Shown in pieces: positions 8,967 through 16,525 of a stretch of 64,000 nucleotides of DNA. Each line of letters starts with the position of its first letter. Within the stretch, counting starts at the first letter, position 1. Location of the stretch: assembly GCA_019637175.1 (NCBI GenBank), contig JAHBWD010000024.1, positions 52,909 through 116,908 on the forward strand. The letters are read 5' to 3'. The position numbers and the translations under genes were made by a program. Below the pieces are notes generated by a model, which ran no database searches, had not been told where the DNA came from, and saw only the letters and a list, made by a program, of their open reading frames with translations. The DNA is from Labilithrix sp. (GTDB taxonomy: Bacteria; Myxococcota_A; Polyangia; Polyangiales; Polyangiaceae).

Positions 8967-8991
8967 CGCAGCGCTGCGAAGCAGCGCTGCG
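8967..8991 (+). repeat. 25-bp hairpin element, left copy of an inverted pair
   Basis: The element contains GCAGCGCTGC twice around a GAA spacer; each half is self-complementary, so a 10-bp stem can form. The exact reverse complement of the whole 25 bases occurs at 9419-9443. The pair brackets the tandem repeat and sits at the 3' ends of two converging units. Confidence 0.8.
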
Positions 8992-9142
8992 CAGTGCCAG
9001 CCGACCGACACGCACTCGCGCGCGCGCATTCGATCGATCGCACGGGAAGCCGTTCGCCGGCTGACAACGCCCTCGAGCGAGGGCGCAGCGCAGCGAGGTC
9101 GTCAACGAGCGTGTTGACGGCCGTGTTTGACGATCGGCCCGG

Positions 9143-9402
9143 ACTTGCGCCAGCGCGGGACGTCAGCCGGCGAACGACATCGCTTGCGCCAGCGCGCCAG
9201 CGCGGGACGTCAGCCGGCGAACGACATCGCTTGCGCCAGCGCGCCAGCGCGGGACGTCAGCCGGCGAACGACATCGCTTGCGCCAGCGCGCCAGCGCACG
9301 TGGCCTCGCGGCGGACCAGTCCGACCGCATGCGCCAGCGCATGCGCCTCCCGCCTCGAACGTCAGCCTGTTAGCGACATCACTTGCGCCAGCTCGTCAGC
9401 TC
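9143..9402. repeat. 47-bp tandem repeat (minisatellite) with degenerate flanking copies
   Basis: Three identical copies of a 47-base unit begin at 9157, 9204 and 9251 (unit start GGGACGTCAGCCGGCGAACG, end GCGCCAGCGC). A partial tail copy (CTTGCGCCAGCGC) lies at 9143 and a diverged copy with about eight mismatches in 43 bases at 9360-9402. The core GTCAGCCGGCGAAC also occurs once inverted at 9052-9065. No spacer/repeat alternation is present, so this is not a CRISPR array. The 8872-9446 stretch shows no convincing gene. Confidence 0.85.
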
Positions 9403-9418
9403 ATGTGCGGGCGTTCTG

Positions 9419-9443
9419 CGCAGCGCTGCTTCGCAGCGCTGCG
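9419..9443 (-). repeat. 25-bp hairpin element, right copy of the inverted pair
   Basis: Exact reverse complement of 8967-8991. It lies 3 bases beyond the stop codon of the leftward gene ending at 9447, where its 10-bp GC stem could serve as a transcript end, although no T-run follows. Confidence 0.8.
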
Positions 9444-9446
9444 GGC

Positions 9447-10070
9447 TCAGGGAAAGCTCTCCGCGATCGCGCAGTTCTGCGCCTGGCGATCGGTGAGCTT
9501 GTCGCGGCGGTCCGCCGGGATCTCGTTGCCCTCACCGTCGACGACGCGGATGCGGAGCCACGCCTCGACGCAGCGGTAGCCCTCGTCGTCCTCGGCCATC
9601 GCGGGGCCGCCTTTGTGCCGCTCGATGCGGAGCGACTTGCGGATGAAGAGCAACCGCTTGATGTCGTCGCCCTGCCGCGCCATCAGGCGGCTCATCTCCT
9701 CGGGCTCGAGGCCGATGAGGGCCTGAAAGTTCGCCCGCTGCTCCGCCGGATCGGTCGGCTGCTGGCCGGAGACCAGGCTGCCGTCGGCGATCGTGTACAG
9801 GCGGAAGCCCTCGCGGCTGTAGATGCGGTACGCGCGGCCCGGCTGACCGTGGCAGTCGAGCGATCCGCAGCGGCGCGCGAGGTAACGGTCGACGTGCGTC
9901 ACGTACGTGTTGAAGTCGGGAAGGATGACCCCGGTCGTTCGATTCACGTCGGGCTTGTCGGCGCACGACATCGTCGCCGCGAGACCGAGCACGGCGGTGC
10001 TCGCGACGGTGACGGCGAACGCGGTGCGGAACGCGGCGCCGCGCGTGCTCCTGCGCTTGTTCGTGCTCAT
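9447..10070 (-). CDS. Lipoprotein with a CX4CH heme-like motif
   Basis: The ATG at 10070 overlaps the upstream stop (ATGA) and follows GGAGGATCGTCA, so I prefer it over an upstream in-frame start. The 207-residue product has a signal peptide with lipobox TMSCADK (Cys 36) and one CGSLDCH motif near residues 68-74, a CX4CH spacing rather than the usual CxxCH. The remainder is charged and helical (EEMSRLMARQGDDIKRLLFIRKSLRIE). Last gene of the leftward unit that starts at 13171. Likely a periplasmic or outer-membrane redox lipoprotein; heme attachment to the wider motif is plausible but unproven. Confidence 0.75.
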   Translation of the reverse strand: MSTNKRRSTRGAAFRTAFAVTVASTAVLGLAATMSCADKPDVNRTTGVILPDFNTYVTHVDRYLARRCGSLDCHGQPGRAYRIYSREGFRLYTIADGSLVSGQQPTDPAEQRANFQALIGLEPEEMSRLMARQGDDIKRLLFIRKSLRIERHKGGPAMAEDDEGYRCVEAWLRIRVVDGEGNEIPADRRDKLTDRQAQNCAIAESFP

Positions 10071-10744
10071 TGACGATCCTCCGGGCACCGCGTGACGCGC
10101 GGCGCCTCGTCGGGGCAAGGAATCGTGATGGGCGGGTTGGCCTGGTCGACCTCGCTCTCGGTGTCGAAGAGGCGAATCTGCCCGGGCGAGCCGAAGTCAC
10201 GCAGGTTGAGGATGTGACACGTCGCGCACGACGCCTCGCGGCCGATGTGGCTCGTCATGCGGCGGATGCGGATCGGCTGCTCGGCGTCGGGCTCGCGCCC
10301 GCCGGGGTTCTTCACCCGCTCCACCGAGACGAGCAGAGGGAACTTGAGGTTCTGGTACTCCACCGGCCGCACGAAGAAGTTGCCGTTGCAGTTGGTGACG
10401 AAGCACTTCGTGGTGTTCTCGGGCCCGGCGATGCGAACGTACGCCTGATCGACGCGGCGGTCGTAGCGATCGGGGCCCCAGAAGATCGTCCCCGCGAGGA
10501 CGAACGTGTTGTCGGCCGGGCCGGCGCTCGAATGGCAGAGCCCGCACGGCTCTCCGGGACGGTGCCACTCGCTCTCGGGCGGATAGAGATCCTCCGCTTC
10601 GTCGCCGAGGCTGTTCACGCCGGCGCGGTGGACGGGGTCGAGGTTGCACGAGCTGCCCATCCCGGCCACGGCGCCGACGCCGGCGAGCGTCATGAGCAGC
10701 TTCCCGATACGACTGCGCAGGCTGAGCGTGGGAAGGCGATGCAT
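10067..10744 (-). CDS. Lipoprotein with two CxxCH motifs
   Basis: The 225-residue product has a signal peptide with lipobox GSSCNLD (Cys 33), a CGLCH motif near residue 67 and a CATCH motif near 176, the spacing expected for a di-heme cytochrome c. Between them is a beta-rich stretch (TIFWGPDRYDRRVDQAYVRI) and two further cysteines (KCFVTNC). It starts 1 base after the stop of the DUF3570 gene and overlaps the next gene by 4 bases, so the three are co-translated. Role inferred: electron transfer at the cell envelope together with the DUF3570/DUF4266 pair. Confidence 0.8.
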   Translation of the reverse strand: MHRLPTLSLRSRIGKLLMTLAGVGAVAGMGSSCNLDPVHRAGVNSLGDEAEDLYPPESEWHRPGEPCGLCHSSAGPADNTFVLAGTIFWGPDRYDRRVDQAYVRIAGPENTTKCFVTNCNGNFFVRPVEYQNLKFPLLVSVERVKNPGGREPDAEQPIRIRRMTSHIGREASCATCHILNLRDFGSPGQIRLFDTESEVDQANPPITIPCPDEAPRVTRCPEDRQ

Positions 10745-10745
10745 C

Positions 10746-12908
10746 TCAGAACTCCACGTCGAAGCCGACCGAGCCGTAGACGGCCGTGCGCGTCGTCACG
10801 TAGAGCGCCTTCAGGTAGCGCGTGTACATGACGTCACCCACGATCACTATGCCATATTTCACGTCGCCTTCCGGCTCGCTCAGCGCGATTCGGACGCCGC
10901 CGCCGGCCGTCGCCGTGATGAGCGGCGCGAGCTCGCGATCGCCCGTACGGTAGAGCGGAAGAACGACGCCGCCGCCGGGATCGAGCAGCGCCGAGTAGGC
11001 GAGCTGGAAGAAGTTCACGCCCGTCTGCGCGTGGAGTCGAAGGTGCGGCCAGACGCGGAGGTGACGCGAGAGGTCGACCATGTGCCTCGCGTCGGTCGAG
11101 GTCGCCTTGAGGCCCCACGTGTCGATGTAGAAGCGCTGCTCGAGGCGGAGCGTCGCGTTGTTGAGGCGCTTGTTGAAGCGCGCGCCGACGGCGAAACGGT
11201 CGCGCTCGGTCGGAAGCTGCTCGAGCGGACGGATCGGCAGGCGCGTGCGGTTGACGAGGTCGACCGTCGCGCCGTTCGGAACGAACGGAGCGACGAGGTC
11301 AGCGTCGAACATCGGGATGTAGCGGTACGGCTGCGATTGATCGCCACGCTCGAACTGCGCCGTTCCGCCGACGAGGAGGATCGCGGTCGGCGACATCACG
11401 AACGTGACGCCCGCCTCGAGCTCGTGCGTGTGCAGCGTGCCCTTGAGCGGGTTGAACGTGTCGAGGTAGTTCGGCGGGTTCGTGCCGCGGCCGATGCGAT
11501 CGATGCTGTAGGCGTAGCCGATCGTCGGCGTGACGAGCTTGTCGAACAGATCGGCGGTGAGGCGCAGACCGGCCGTGTAGGAGACGTAATCGGGCGACGA
11601 AGACACGAGGCCCGAGCCCTGCACGCCGTAGAGGCCGGGCTTGTAGCCGCCGGTGATGCCGCCGCCGTAGCGGTACTCCTCGAACGGCGGCGAGGCGGTC
11701 GACACGATGTCGGGCGACGCGGCGCTCACCGCGTCGACGATGAAGTTGGCGCCGACGTTCCAGCCCGCGGTGGGCGACACGACCGACGCGTTGATCCCCG
11801 GCGTGTACACCGCGACGGAGTTCGTGTCGCCGTAGCCCGAGAGATCGCCCGCGATCCGGATGACGATGTTCTTCCGGTTCTGCGGGAGGCACTTCTGCAC
11901 GTCCTCCTGGCTCTTGGCCGCGAGCATGCACTTGATCTGGCCGGGCGTGATGTAGTCGTTCGCCGGCGGCTTCAACGTGATGCGGACGGTGAGGAGCTCC
12001 TTCTCCTTGATGTCGTATTCTTCGTTGAACGTCGCGGGGAAGCCGTTGACCGTACCCTCGGCGACGACGACGTGCCGGCCCGGATCGACCGAGAACTTCT
12101 TCGTCAGCGCCTCGGTCGGCACGGGACGATCGTCGAACTTCACCGAGAGATCCGCGACGCCGGGAGGCGGCACGAAGGTGACGTGCGGGATGCGCTCGAG
12201 CAGCTCCTTCACGCGCGTGCGGGCGACCTTCATCACGCCCGCGTCTTTCTTGGCGATGCCGATCTCGAGCGCCTTCTGCGCATCCTTGAGCGCGTCGACG
12301 AGCTTGCCGTTGCGGCTTTCGCACGAGGCCAGGTGGAGGCGCGTGCGGGGCATCTCCTCGATCTTGAGCGCCGCGCGATCCTTCTCGATGCACTCCTCGA
12401 GGCGACCTTCTTGATCGGCCTTGAGCGCTTCTTGAATCAGCTTGATCGCCGCGGCCACGCCGCCCGTCGCCGCCGGTTCTTCGCCGTCGTCGCCGCCGGC
12501 GGCCGCGGCCGGCGCGTTCTTGCCGGTCGCTTCTTCCCATTGCGCCTTGATCGCCGGCGTGACGCCGGACGAAGGGAGCTTGGCGCTCGGATCGGCCTGC
12601 TGGGCGCTCTTGAAGGCCTGCTTCGCCTCGTCGACCTGGCCGAGCTGCGACGCGACCATGCCCATGGCCACGTAGACCTCGCCTTTGACGCCCGCGCTGC
12701 AGCCCTTCTTGATGCAGGTGGCGAGCTGATCTTGCAGCTTGCGCTTCGCCGGCCCGAGGCTGCCGGGATAGTCCTCGGACATGATCTGCTGCACGGCGTC
12801 GTGAACGGCTGCGTCTTCCGAAGCCCACGAGCGCGCCGCGAACAGGAAGAGCGCAAGCCCGACGACGACGGACACCAGACGAGCGCGCGAGAGCGAGCGC
12901 GAGGTCAC
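10746..12908 (-). CDS. Outer-membrane DUF3570 protein with N-terminal TPR and PEGA-like regions
   Basis: The 720-residue product has a signal peptide (cut near SWASEDA). A TPR-like helical region (about 30-250) follows, with repeated units such as YVAMGMVASQLGQVDEAKQAF. Next come a PEGA-like beta domain (about 250-320, GVADLSVKFDDRPVP ... VDPGRHVVVAEG) and a long C-terminal beta-barrel-like half (about 370-720) ending in GSVGFDVEF with terminal Phe, the outer-membrane sorting signature. The C-terminal half matches the DUF3570 pattern, a family found next to DUF4266 genes, as here. The N-terminal 350 residues are an addition to the usual family length of about 400. Confidence 0.75.
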   Translation of the reverse strand: MTSRSLSRARLVSVVVGLALFLFAARSWASEDAAVHDAVQQIMSEDYPGSLGPAKRKLQDQLATCIKKGCSAGVKGEVYVAMGMVASQLGQVDEAKQAFKSAQQADPSAKLPSSGVTPAIKAQWEEATGKNAPAAAAGGDDGEEPAATGGVAAAIKLIQEALKADQEGRLEECIEKDRAALKIEEMPRTRLHLASCESRNGKLVDALKDAQKALEIGIAKKDAGVMKVARTRVKELLERIPHVTFVPPPGVADLSVKFDDRPVPTEALTKKFSVDPGRHVVVAEGTVNGFPATFNEEYDIKEKELLTVRITLKPPANDYITPGQIKCMLAAKSQEDVQKCLPQNRKNIVIRIAGDLSGYGDTNSVAVYTPGINASVVSPTAGWNVGANFIVDAVSAASPDIVSTASPPFEEYRYGGGITGGYKPGLYGVQGSGLVSSSPDYVSYTAGLRLTADLFDKLVTPTIGYAYSIDRIGRGTNPPNYLDTFNPLKGTLHTHELEAGVTFVMSPTAILLVGGTAQFERGDQSQPYRYIPMFDADLVAPFVPNGATVDLVNRTRLPIRPLEQLPTERDRFAVGARFNKRLNNATLRLEQRFYIDTWGLKATSTDARHMVDLSRHLRVWPHLRLHAQTGVNFFQLAYSALLDPGGGVVLPLYRTGDRELAPLITATAGGGVRIALSEPEGDVKYGIVIVGDVMYTRYLKALYVTTRTAVYGSVGFDVEF

Positions 12909-12955
12909 GCGCCTACGCTACCGGAACTCTCCGTCGGTGTGGCGATTAGTTGCAG

Positions 12956-13171
12956 CTAGTTGCAGCCGCAGCCGCCGCCGCCGCCGCCGAGGCCGCCCGA
13001 GGCGCCCTCCGAAACCGCGCGGACGTGACCGTCGAGGCCGATCGAGATCTCCTCCGCCGTCATCGTCGGGTGGGCAAGCATTCCGCGCTCGTACGGGGCG
13101 ACCTTCACGCAGCCCGTGGCGAACGAGAGCAACCCGGCAGCGACGACGATGAGGTGCAGGCTTCGACGCAT
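12956..13171 (-). CDS. Small DUF4266-like lipoprotein
   Basis: The ATG at 13171 follows GGAGGAATCG, a near-perfect ribosome-binding site. The 71-residue product has a signal peptide with lipobox FATGC (Cys 21), then KVAPYERGMLAHPTM and a C-terminal HVRAVSEGASGG followed by a Gly run and GCGCN. This is the signature of DUF4266: a PYERG..LA..M block and a glycine-rich tail ending in Cys-Gly-Cys-Asn. DUF4266 genes are known neighbours of DUF3570 genes, which confirms both calls. Some such loci also carry ApbE-type flavin transferases; none is visible in this window. Confidence 0.85.
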   Translation of the reverse strand: MRRSLHLIVVAAGLLSFATGCVKVAPYERGMLAHPTMTAEEISIGLDGHVRAVSEGASGGLGGGGGGCGCN

Positions 13172-13332
13172 CGATTCCTCCGCAGAGAATCCCTTTCGAA
13201 AGTATACCGACCCGAAGGCCTCGCTCCAGCCTGAAATAAGGGTGGATCGCGAGGGATCCAATTCGTGCACGGCGTGGGAGGCCCACGCGGTGAACGCTGG
13301 CCATCTCGCGCACGAGAGGACAGAATTCGGGG

Positions 13333-13953
13333 ATGCCGCTTCGTCAGGCCGCCTCGCGCGTGAGGTCTCCGCTCGTCGCCGTCGTGGGCACCATCGCGTT
13401 TGGCACCCTCGCGGCGATCGCGTGCACGACCGACTACCAGCTCGGCAAGGAAGACGTGGCCTACGGCGGGCCCAACGCGCTCGCCGGCAAGCGGCCGCCC
13501 GCGGGCACGCTCGACTCGCTGCAAGACGGCGGCGCCGGCGGCAGCAGCGGCTCGAACAACACCCCCAAGTGCGTCGCGGCGGGCGGCACCCTCGCCGGCG
13601 ACGGCGGCGCGTGCTCGGTGAGCTTCGCCAACGACGTGCTCGGCGCGTTCGGCAACGCGGGGTGCGCCGCCGCCGGGTGCCACGGCGGGGTCACGCCTCA
13701 GAACGAGCCGCGCATCGAGCCCTCCGACGGCCCCGGCATGTGGGCGGAGTTCCAGGCGTTCACGATCAGCACCGGCCAGGCCTACATCAACCCGTGCTCG
13801 ACCGACGACAAGGAGTCGGCCATGGGCTGCAACCTCTACCCTGCGGGGCAAGTCGGCGCGTGCGGCGTGCACATGCCCACGACGGGCAACGTCCCCGCCA
13901 CCGTCATCCAGACGATCGAGACGTGGCTCAAGTGCGGTTCGCCGAACAACTGA
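13333..13953 (+). CDS. Lipoprotein with a CX4CH heme-like motif
   Basis: The 206-residue product has a long signal peptide with lipobox AIACTTD (Cys 31), a Gly/Ser linker around 65-76, and CAAAGCH at 111-117, again CX4CH rather than CxxCH. Several more cysteines (80, 94, and in PCSTDD, GCNLY, ACGVH, KCGS) suggest disulfides. It is divergent from the DUF4266 operon across 161 bases and followed 23 bases later by the rhomboid-like gene. It resembles the lipoproteins at 4168 and 9447 in design and probably belongs to the same envelope system. Confidence 0.75.
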   Translation: MPLRQAASRVRSPLVAVVGTIAFGTLAAIACTTDYQLGKEDVAYGGPNALAGKRPPAGTLDSLQDGGAGGSSGSNNTPKCVAAGGTLAGDGGACSVSFANDVLGAFGNAGCAAAGCHGGVTPQNEPRIEPSDGPGMWAEFQAFTISTGQAYINPCSTDDKESAMGCNLYPAGQVGACGVHMPTTGNVPATVIQTIETWLKCGSPNN

Positions 13954-13976
13954 AACGTCACTAAGCTGTCGCGCGC

Positions 13977-14765
13977 ATGGACCGCTTCCTCGCCCGCCTC
14001 GAGCGCGGCATCCTCGGAAGGCTCGCGATCGAGCGGCTGACCACCTTCATCGTCGGCGGAATGGCGATCGCGTACGTGCTCTGCCTGGCGCGGCCGGAGT
14101 TCTACACGCACCTGACGCTCGTGCCTCAGCTCGTCCCGACGCAGCCGTGGCGGCTCGTCTCGTTCCTCTTCTTGCCGCCCGCGAGCTCGATGATCTGGGT
14201 GTTCTTCGCGCTCTACTTCACCTGGCTCATCGGCAACAACCTCGAGCACGAGTGGGGCGCGCTCAAGTTCAACGTCTTCTACCTGCTCGGCGCCGTCGGC
14301 ACCGCCGCTGCCGGCTTCATCACCGGCGAGCCGCAGACCAACCAGTACCTCAACCTCACGCTGTACTTCGCGTTCGCGACGCTCTTCCCCGACTTCGAGA
14401 TCCGGCTCTTCTTCATCCTGCCGGTCAAGGTCAAGTGGCTCGCGTTCCTCAGCGCGGCCTTCGTGATCTTTCGCTTCGTCGTGGGCGACGTCGGAACGAA
14501 GGCGGCGATCGGCGTCGCCTTCGGCAACTACCTCCTCTTCTTCGCGGGTCACATCGCGTCGCTCGTGCGCGGCCGCCGGCTCATGGTGCGTCAGGCCGCG
14601 CGCCGCGCGGAGCAGCGTCCGCGGGCCGAGCCCGAGAGCGACGCGCGCGCGTGCGCCATCTGCGGGGCCAAGCAGTCCGACGGCGCCGACATCCGCGTCT
14701 GCTCGTGCGACAAGTGCGGCGGGAAGGCCCGCGAGCTCTGCCTCGAGCACGCTCGGAATCATTAG
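13977..14765 (+). CDS. Rhomboid-like membrane protein with C-terminal zinc ribbon, no catalytic serine
   Basis: The 262-residue product has five or six membrane helices. QPWRLVSFLFLP (near 57-68) matches the WR motif of the rhomboid L1 loop, and NNLEHEWGALKF (near 87-98) matches the conserved helix-2 block. The catalytic GxSG is absent: the corresponding helix reads GVAFGNYLLFFAGH, keeping only a His. The C-terminal tail (about 220-262) carries CAICGAKQ, CSCDKCGG and CLEH, a treble or ribbon-type zinc site. Proteins of this kind are usually labelled rhomboid family but are likely non-proteolytic, as in Derlins and iRhoms. Function unknown. Confidence 0.75.
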   Translation: MDRFLARLERGILGRLAIERLTTFIVGGMAIAYVLCLARPEFYTHLTLVPQLVPTQPWRLVSFLFLPPASSMIWVFFALYFTWLIGNNLEHEWGALKFNVFYLLGAVGTAAAGFITGEPQTNQYLNLTLYFAFATLFPDFEIRLFFILPVKVKWLAFLSAAFVIFRFVVGDVGTKAAIGVAFGNYLLFFAGHIASLVRGRRLMVRQAARRAEQRPRAEPESDARACAICGAKQSDGADIRVCSCDKCGGKARELCLEHARNH

Positions 14766-14767
14766 GC

Positions 14768-14781
14768 GGGGCTTTCGCCCC
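14768..14781. terminator. Small GC hairpin between convergent genes
   Basis: GGGGC-TTTC-GCCCC lies 3 bases past the stop of the rhomboid-like gene and 19 before the stop of the facing quinone oxidoreductase gene. The 5-bp stem without a T-run is weak; it may be a bidirectional terminator. Confidence 0.35.
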
Positions 14782-14799
14782 CTCGCGCGCTCAGACACT

Positions 14800-15786
14800 C
14801 TACGTCGTCAGGACGACCTTGCCGAAGCCCTCGTTGTTGCCCACGTAGGCGTGCGCGTCGCGCGCCGCGTCGAGCGGCAGCACCTTGTCGACGACGGGCC
14901 GGAGCGCGCCGGCGGCGAAGAGCGGCGCGAGGTTGCGTGAGAGCAGCTGCGCCGCGAGGATCTTCTCCTCGAGCGGACGCGCGCGGAGGACCGTGCCGAA
15001 CACGCGCAGGCGCCGGCGCAGGATCGTCGCGAGATCGACGTCGGCGCGCACGCCCGCCATGAGCCCCACGAGAACGAGGCGGCCCTTGTCGGCCATCGCG
15101 CGGAGGCTCTCGGGGACGTACGCGCCGCCCACGAGCTCGAGCACCACGTCGGCGCCCCCCGAGATCGCGCGGACGCGATCGGCAAAGCACGGCGCTCCTT
15201 CCTTCACCTCGGGGACGATGCCCTCGGAGAGCCCGAGCGCCTTGGCGCGTTCGAGCTTGTCGGCCGTCCGCGCCGTCCCGAGGCTGCGCGCGCCGATCGC
15301 GGCGGCGATCTGCACCGCCGCCGTGCCGACGCCGCTGCCGACGGCGTGGACGAGCAGCGTCTCGCCCGCCGCGAGCCCGCCCTGCACGACCATCGCGTCG
15401 TAGGCCGTGATGAAGGCCTCGGGGACGGCCGCCGCCTGCACGAAGTCGAGCCCGTCGGGGACGCGCGCGAGCGTGCGCGCGTGCACGCACACCGCCTCGG
15501 CGTAGCCTCCACCGGAGACGACGCCGAAGACGCGATCGCCGGCGCGAAGATCGACGACGCCCTTGCCGACGGCGTCGACCTCGCCTGCGATCTCGAGCCC
15601 CGGGATGTCGGCGGGTGCGTCGGGCGGCGCGGGATACGCGCCCACGCGCTGGAGGAGATCCGCGCGGTTGACCGCGGTGGCCCGGATGCGGACGCGCACC
15701 TCACCGGCGGAGGGCTCCGGGAGCGGAACCTCGCGGAGCTCGAGCACTTCGGGCCCGCCGGGCTTCGTGATCACGATCGCGCGCAT
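14800..15786 (-). CDS. NAD(P)H-quinone oxidoreductase, zinc-independent MDR family
   Basis: The start is the ATG at 15786, giving MRAIVITKPGGPEVLELREV, the standard N-terminus of the PIG3/Qor group; upstream frame extension is not conserved in type. The 328-residue product has the GroES-like N-terminal fold (VNRADLLQRVGAYPAPPDAP) and a Rossmann domain with HAVGSGVGTAAVQIA near 145-159, the NADPH-binding loop. No structural zinc cysteines are present. It ends in the typical NNEGFGKVVLTT. These cytosolic enzymes reduce quinones with NADPH. A monocistronic gene, convergent with the rhomboid-like gene. Confidence 0.92.
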   Translation of the reverse strand: MRAIVITKPGGPEVLELREVPLPEPSAGEVRVRIRATAVNRADLLQRVGAYPAPPDAPADIPGLEIAGEVDAVGKGVVDLRAGDRVFGVVSGGGYAEAVCVHARTLARVPDGLDFVQAAAVPEAFITAYDAMVVQGGLAAGETLLVHAVGSGVGTAAVQIAAAIGARSLGTARTADKLERAKALGLSEGIVPEVKEGAPCFADRVRAISGGADVVLELVGGAYVPESLRAMADKGRLVLVGLMAGVRADVDLATILRRRLRVFGTVLRARPLEEKILAAQLLSRNLAPLFAAGALRPVVDKVLPLDAARDAHAYVGNNEGFGKVVLTT

Positions 15787-15870
15787 GAGCGCATGCTGGG
15801 GTCGGCGCCGGAGTCGAGTCAACCCGCTGGCGATCGTCCTTCGGCATTTGGTAAACACCCGGGCTCGGTC

Positions 15871-16524
15871 ATGTCCGATCTGCACGTCGAGAGGCCCGTC
15901 GTTCGCAGCTTCAAACAGAAGTACGTCAAGGAGGCGGCCGCGCACGTGCGCGCCGGCGGGCACGCGGTCGTGTGGGAGAACGACACGCGCGCGCTCCTCG
16001 TGTTCCAGAAGCCGTCGAAGGAGAACCCCGACGACTTCGGCGCGTGGGCCGTCTACGACATGGGCAAGTCGCGCTGGCGCGTGCACGACCGCGGCACGTG
16101 GAAGGGCCTCGCGACCACGTTGGTCCCGCGCAGCTGCTTGTGGATCGTCAAGCGGCGCAGCGAGCGCGACTCGGTTCATCCCGGCCCGACGCGCGTGCTC
16201 GATCTCGATTGCACGTCGTGCGCCGCTTGCTGCCGCGACAACGAGGTGTTCCTCGAGAGGCCGGACATCGAGCGCTTCGAAGAGGCAGGACGCCGCGACC
16301 TCATGCGCCCGCCCTTCGCGAGGCGCCAAGACGGGCGGATCCTCCTCACGCTCTTGCCCAACAAGCGCTGCCGCCACCTCCGCCGCGACAACCGCTGCGG
16401 CATCTACGAGATCCGTCCCCACGCGTGTAGCGAGTTCCCGAAGGGCAGCGAGTGCTGCCTCTTCGCGCGCGAAGACGCCTTCGGCATCAGCGACGGCGCC
16501 GCGCCTCAGGTCGAAGCGAGCTGA
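15871..16524 (+). CDS. YkgJ-type cysteine cluster protein
   Basis: The 217-residue product starts at the ATG at 15871. The N-terminal 100 residues are basic and predicted alpha/beta (KQKYVKEAAAHVRAGGHAVVWEN). From about residue 113 it carries the CxxCxxCC signature (CTSCAACCRDN) and two further Cys clusters (RCRHLRRDNRCGIYEIRPHAC and GSECC, the first trimmed here), which together form the zinc or iron-sulfur site of the YkgJ (DUF fold CxxCxxCC) family. The function of the family is not settled. It diverges from the quinone oxidoreductase gene over 84 bases and meets the PQQ/HEAT gene end to end with 1 base between stops. Confidence 0.85.
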   Translation: MSDLHVERPVVRSFKQKYVKEAAAHVRAGGHAVVWENDTRALLVFQKPSKENPDDFGAWAVYDMGKSRWRVHDRGTWKGLATTLVPRSCLWIVKRRSERDSVHPGPTRVLDLDCTSCAACCRDNEVFLERPDIERFEEAGRRDLMRPPFARRQDGRILLTLLPNKRCRHLRRDNRCGIYEIRPHACSEFPKGSECCLFAREDAFGISDGAAPQVEAS

Positions 16525-16525
16525 G

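Noticed and set aside
9143..9402. CRISPR array
   Set aside because: The copies are directly adjacent with no unique spacers, and no cas genes are nearby; it is a minisatellite.
8967..9443. Insertion sequence or miniature transposon with inverted ends
   Set aside because: The 25-base elements are inverted but no transposase and no clear target-site duplication are visible, so a mobile origin is not supported.
10644..12959. 771-codon plus-strand reading frame opposite the DUF3570 gene
   Set aside because: No domain pattern; the minus-strand gene has a signal peptide, repeats and a barrel ending in Phe.
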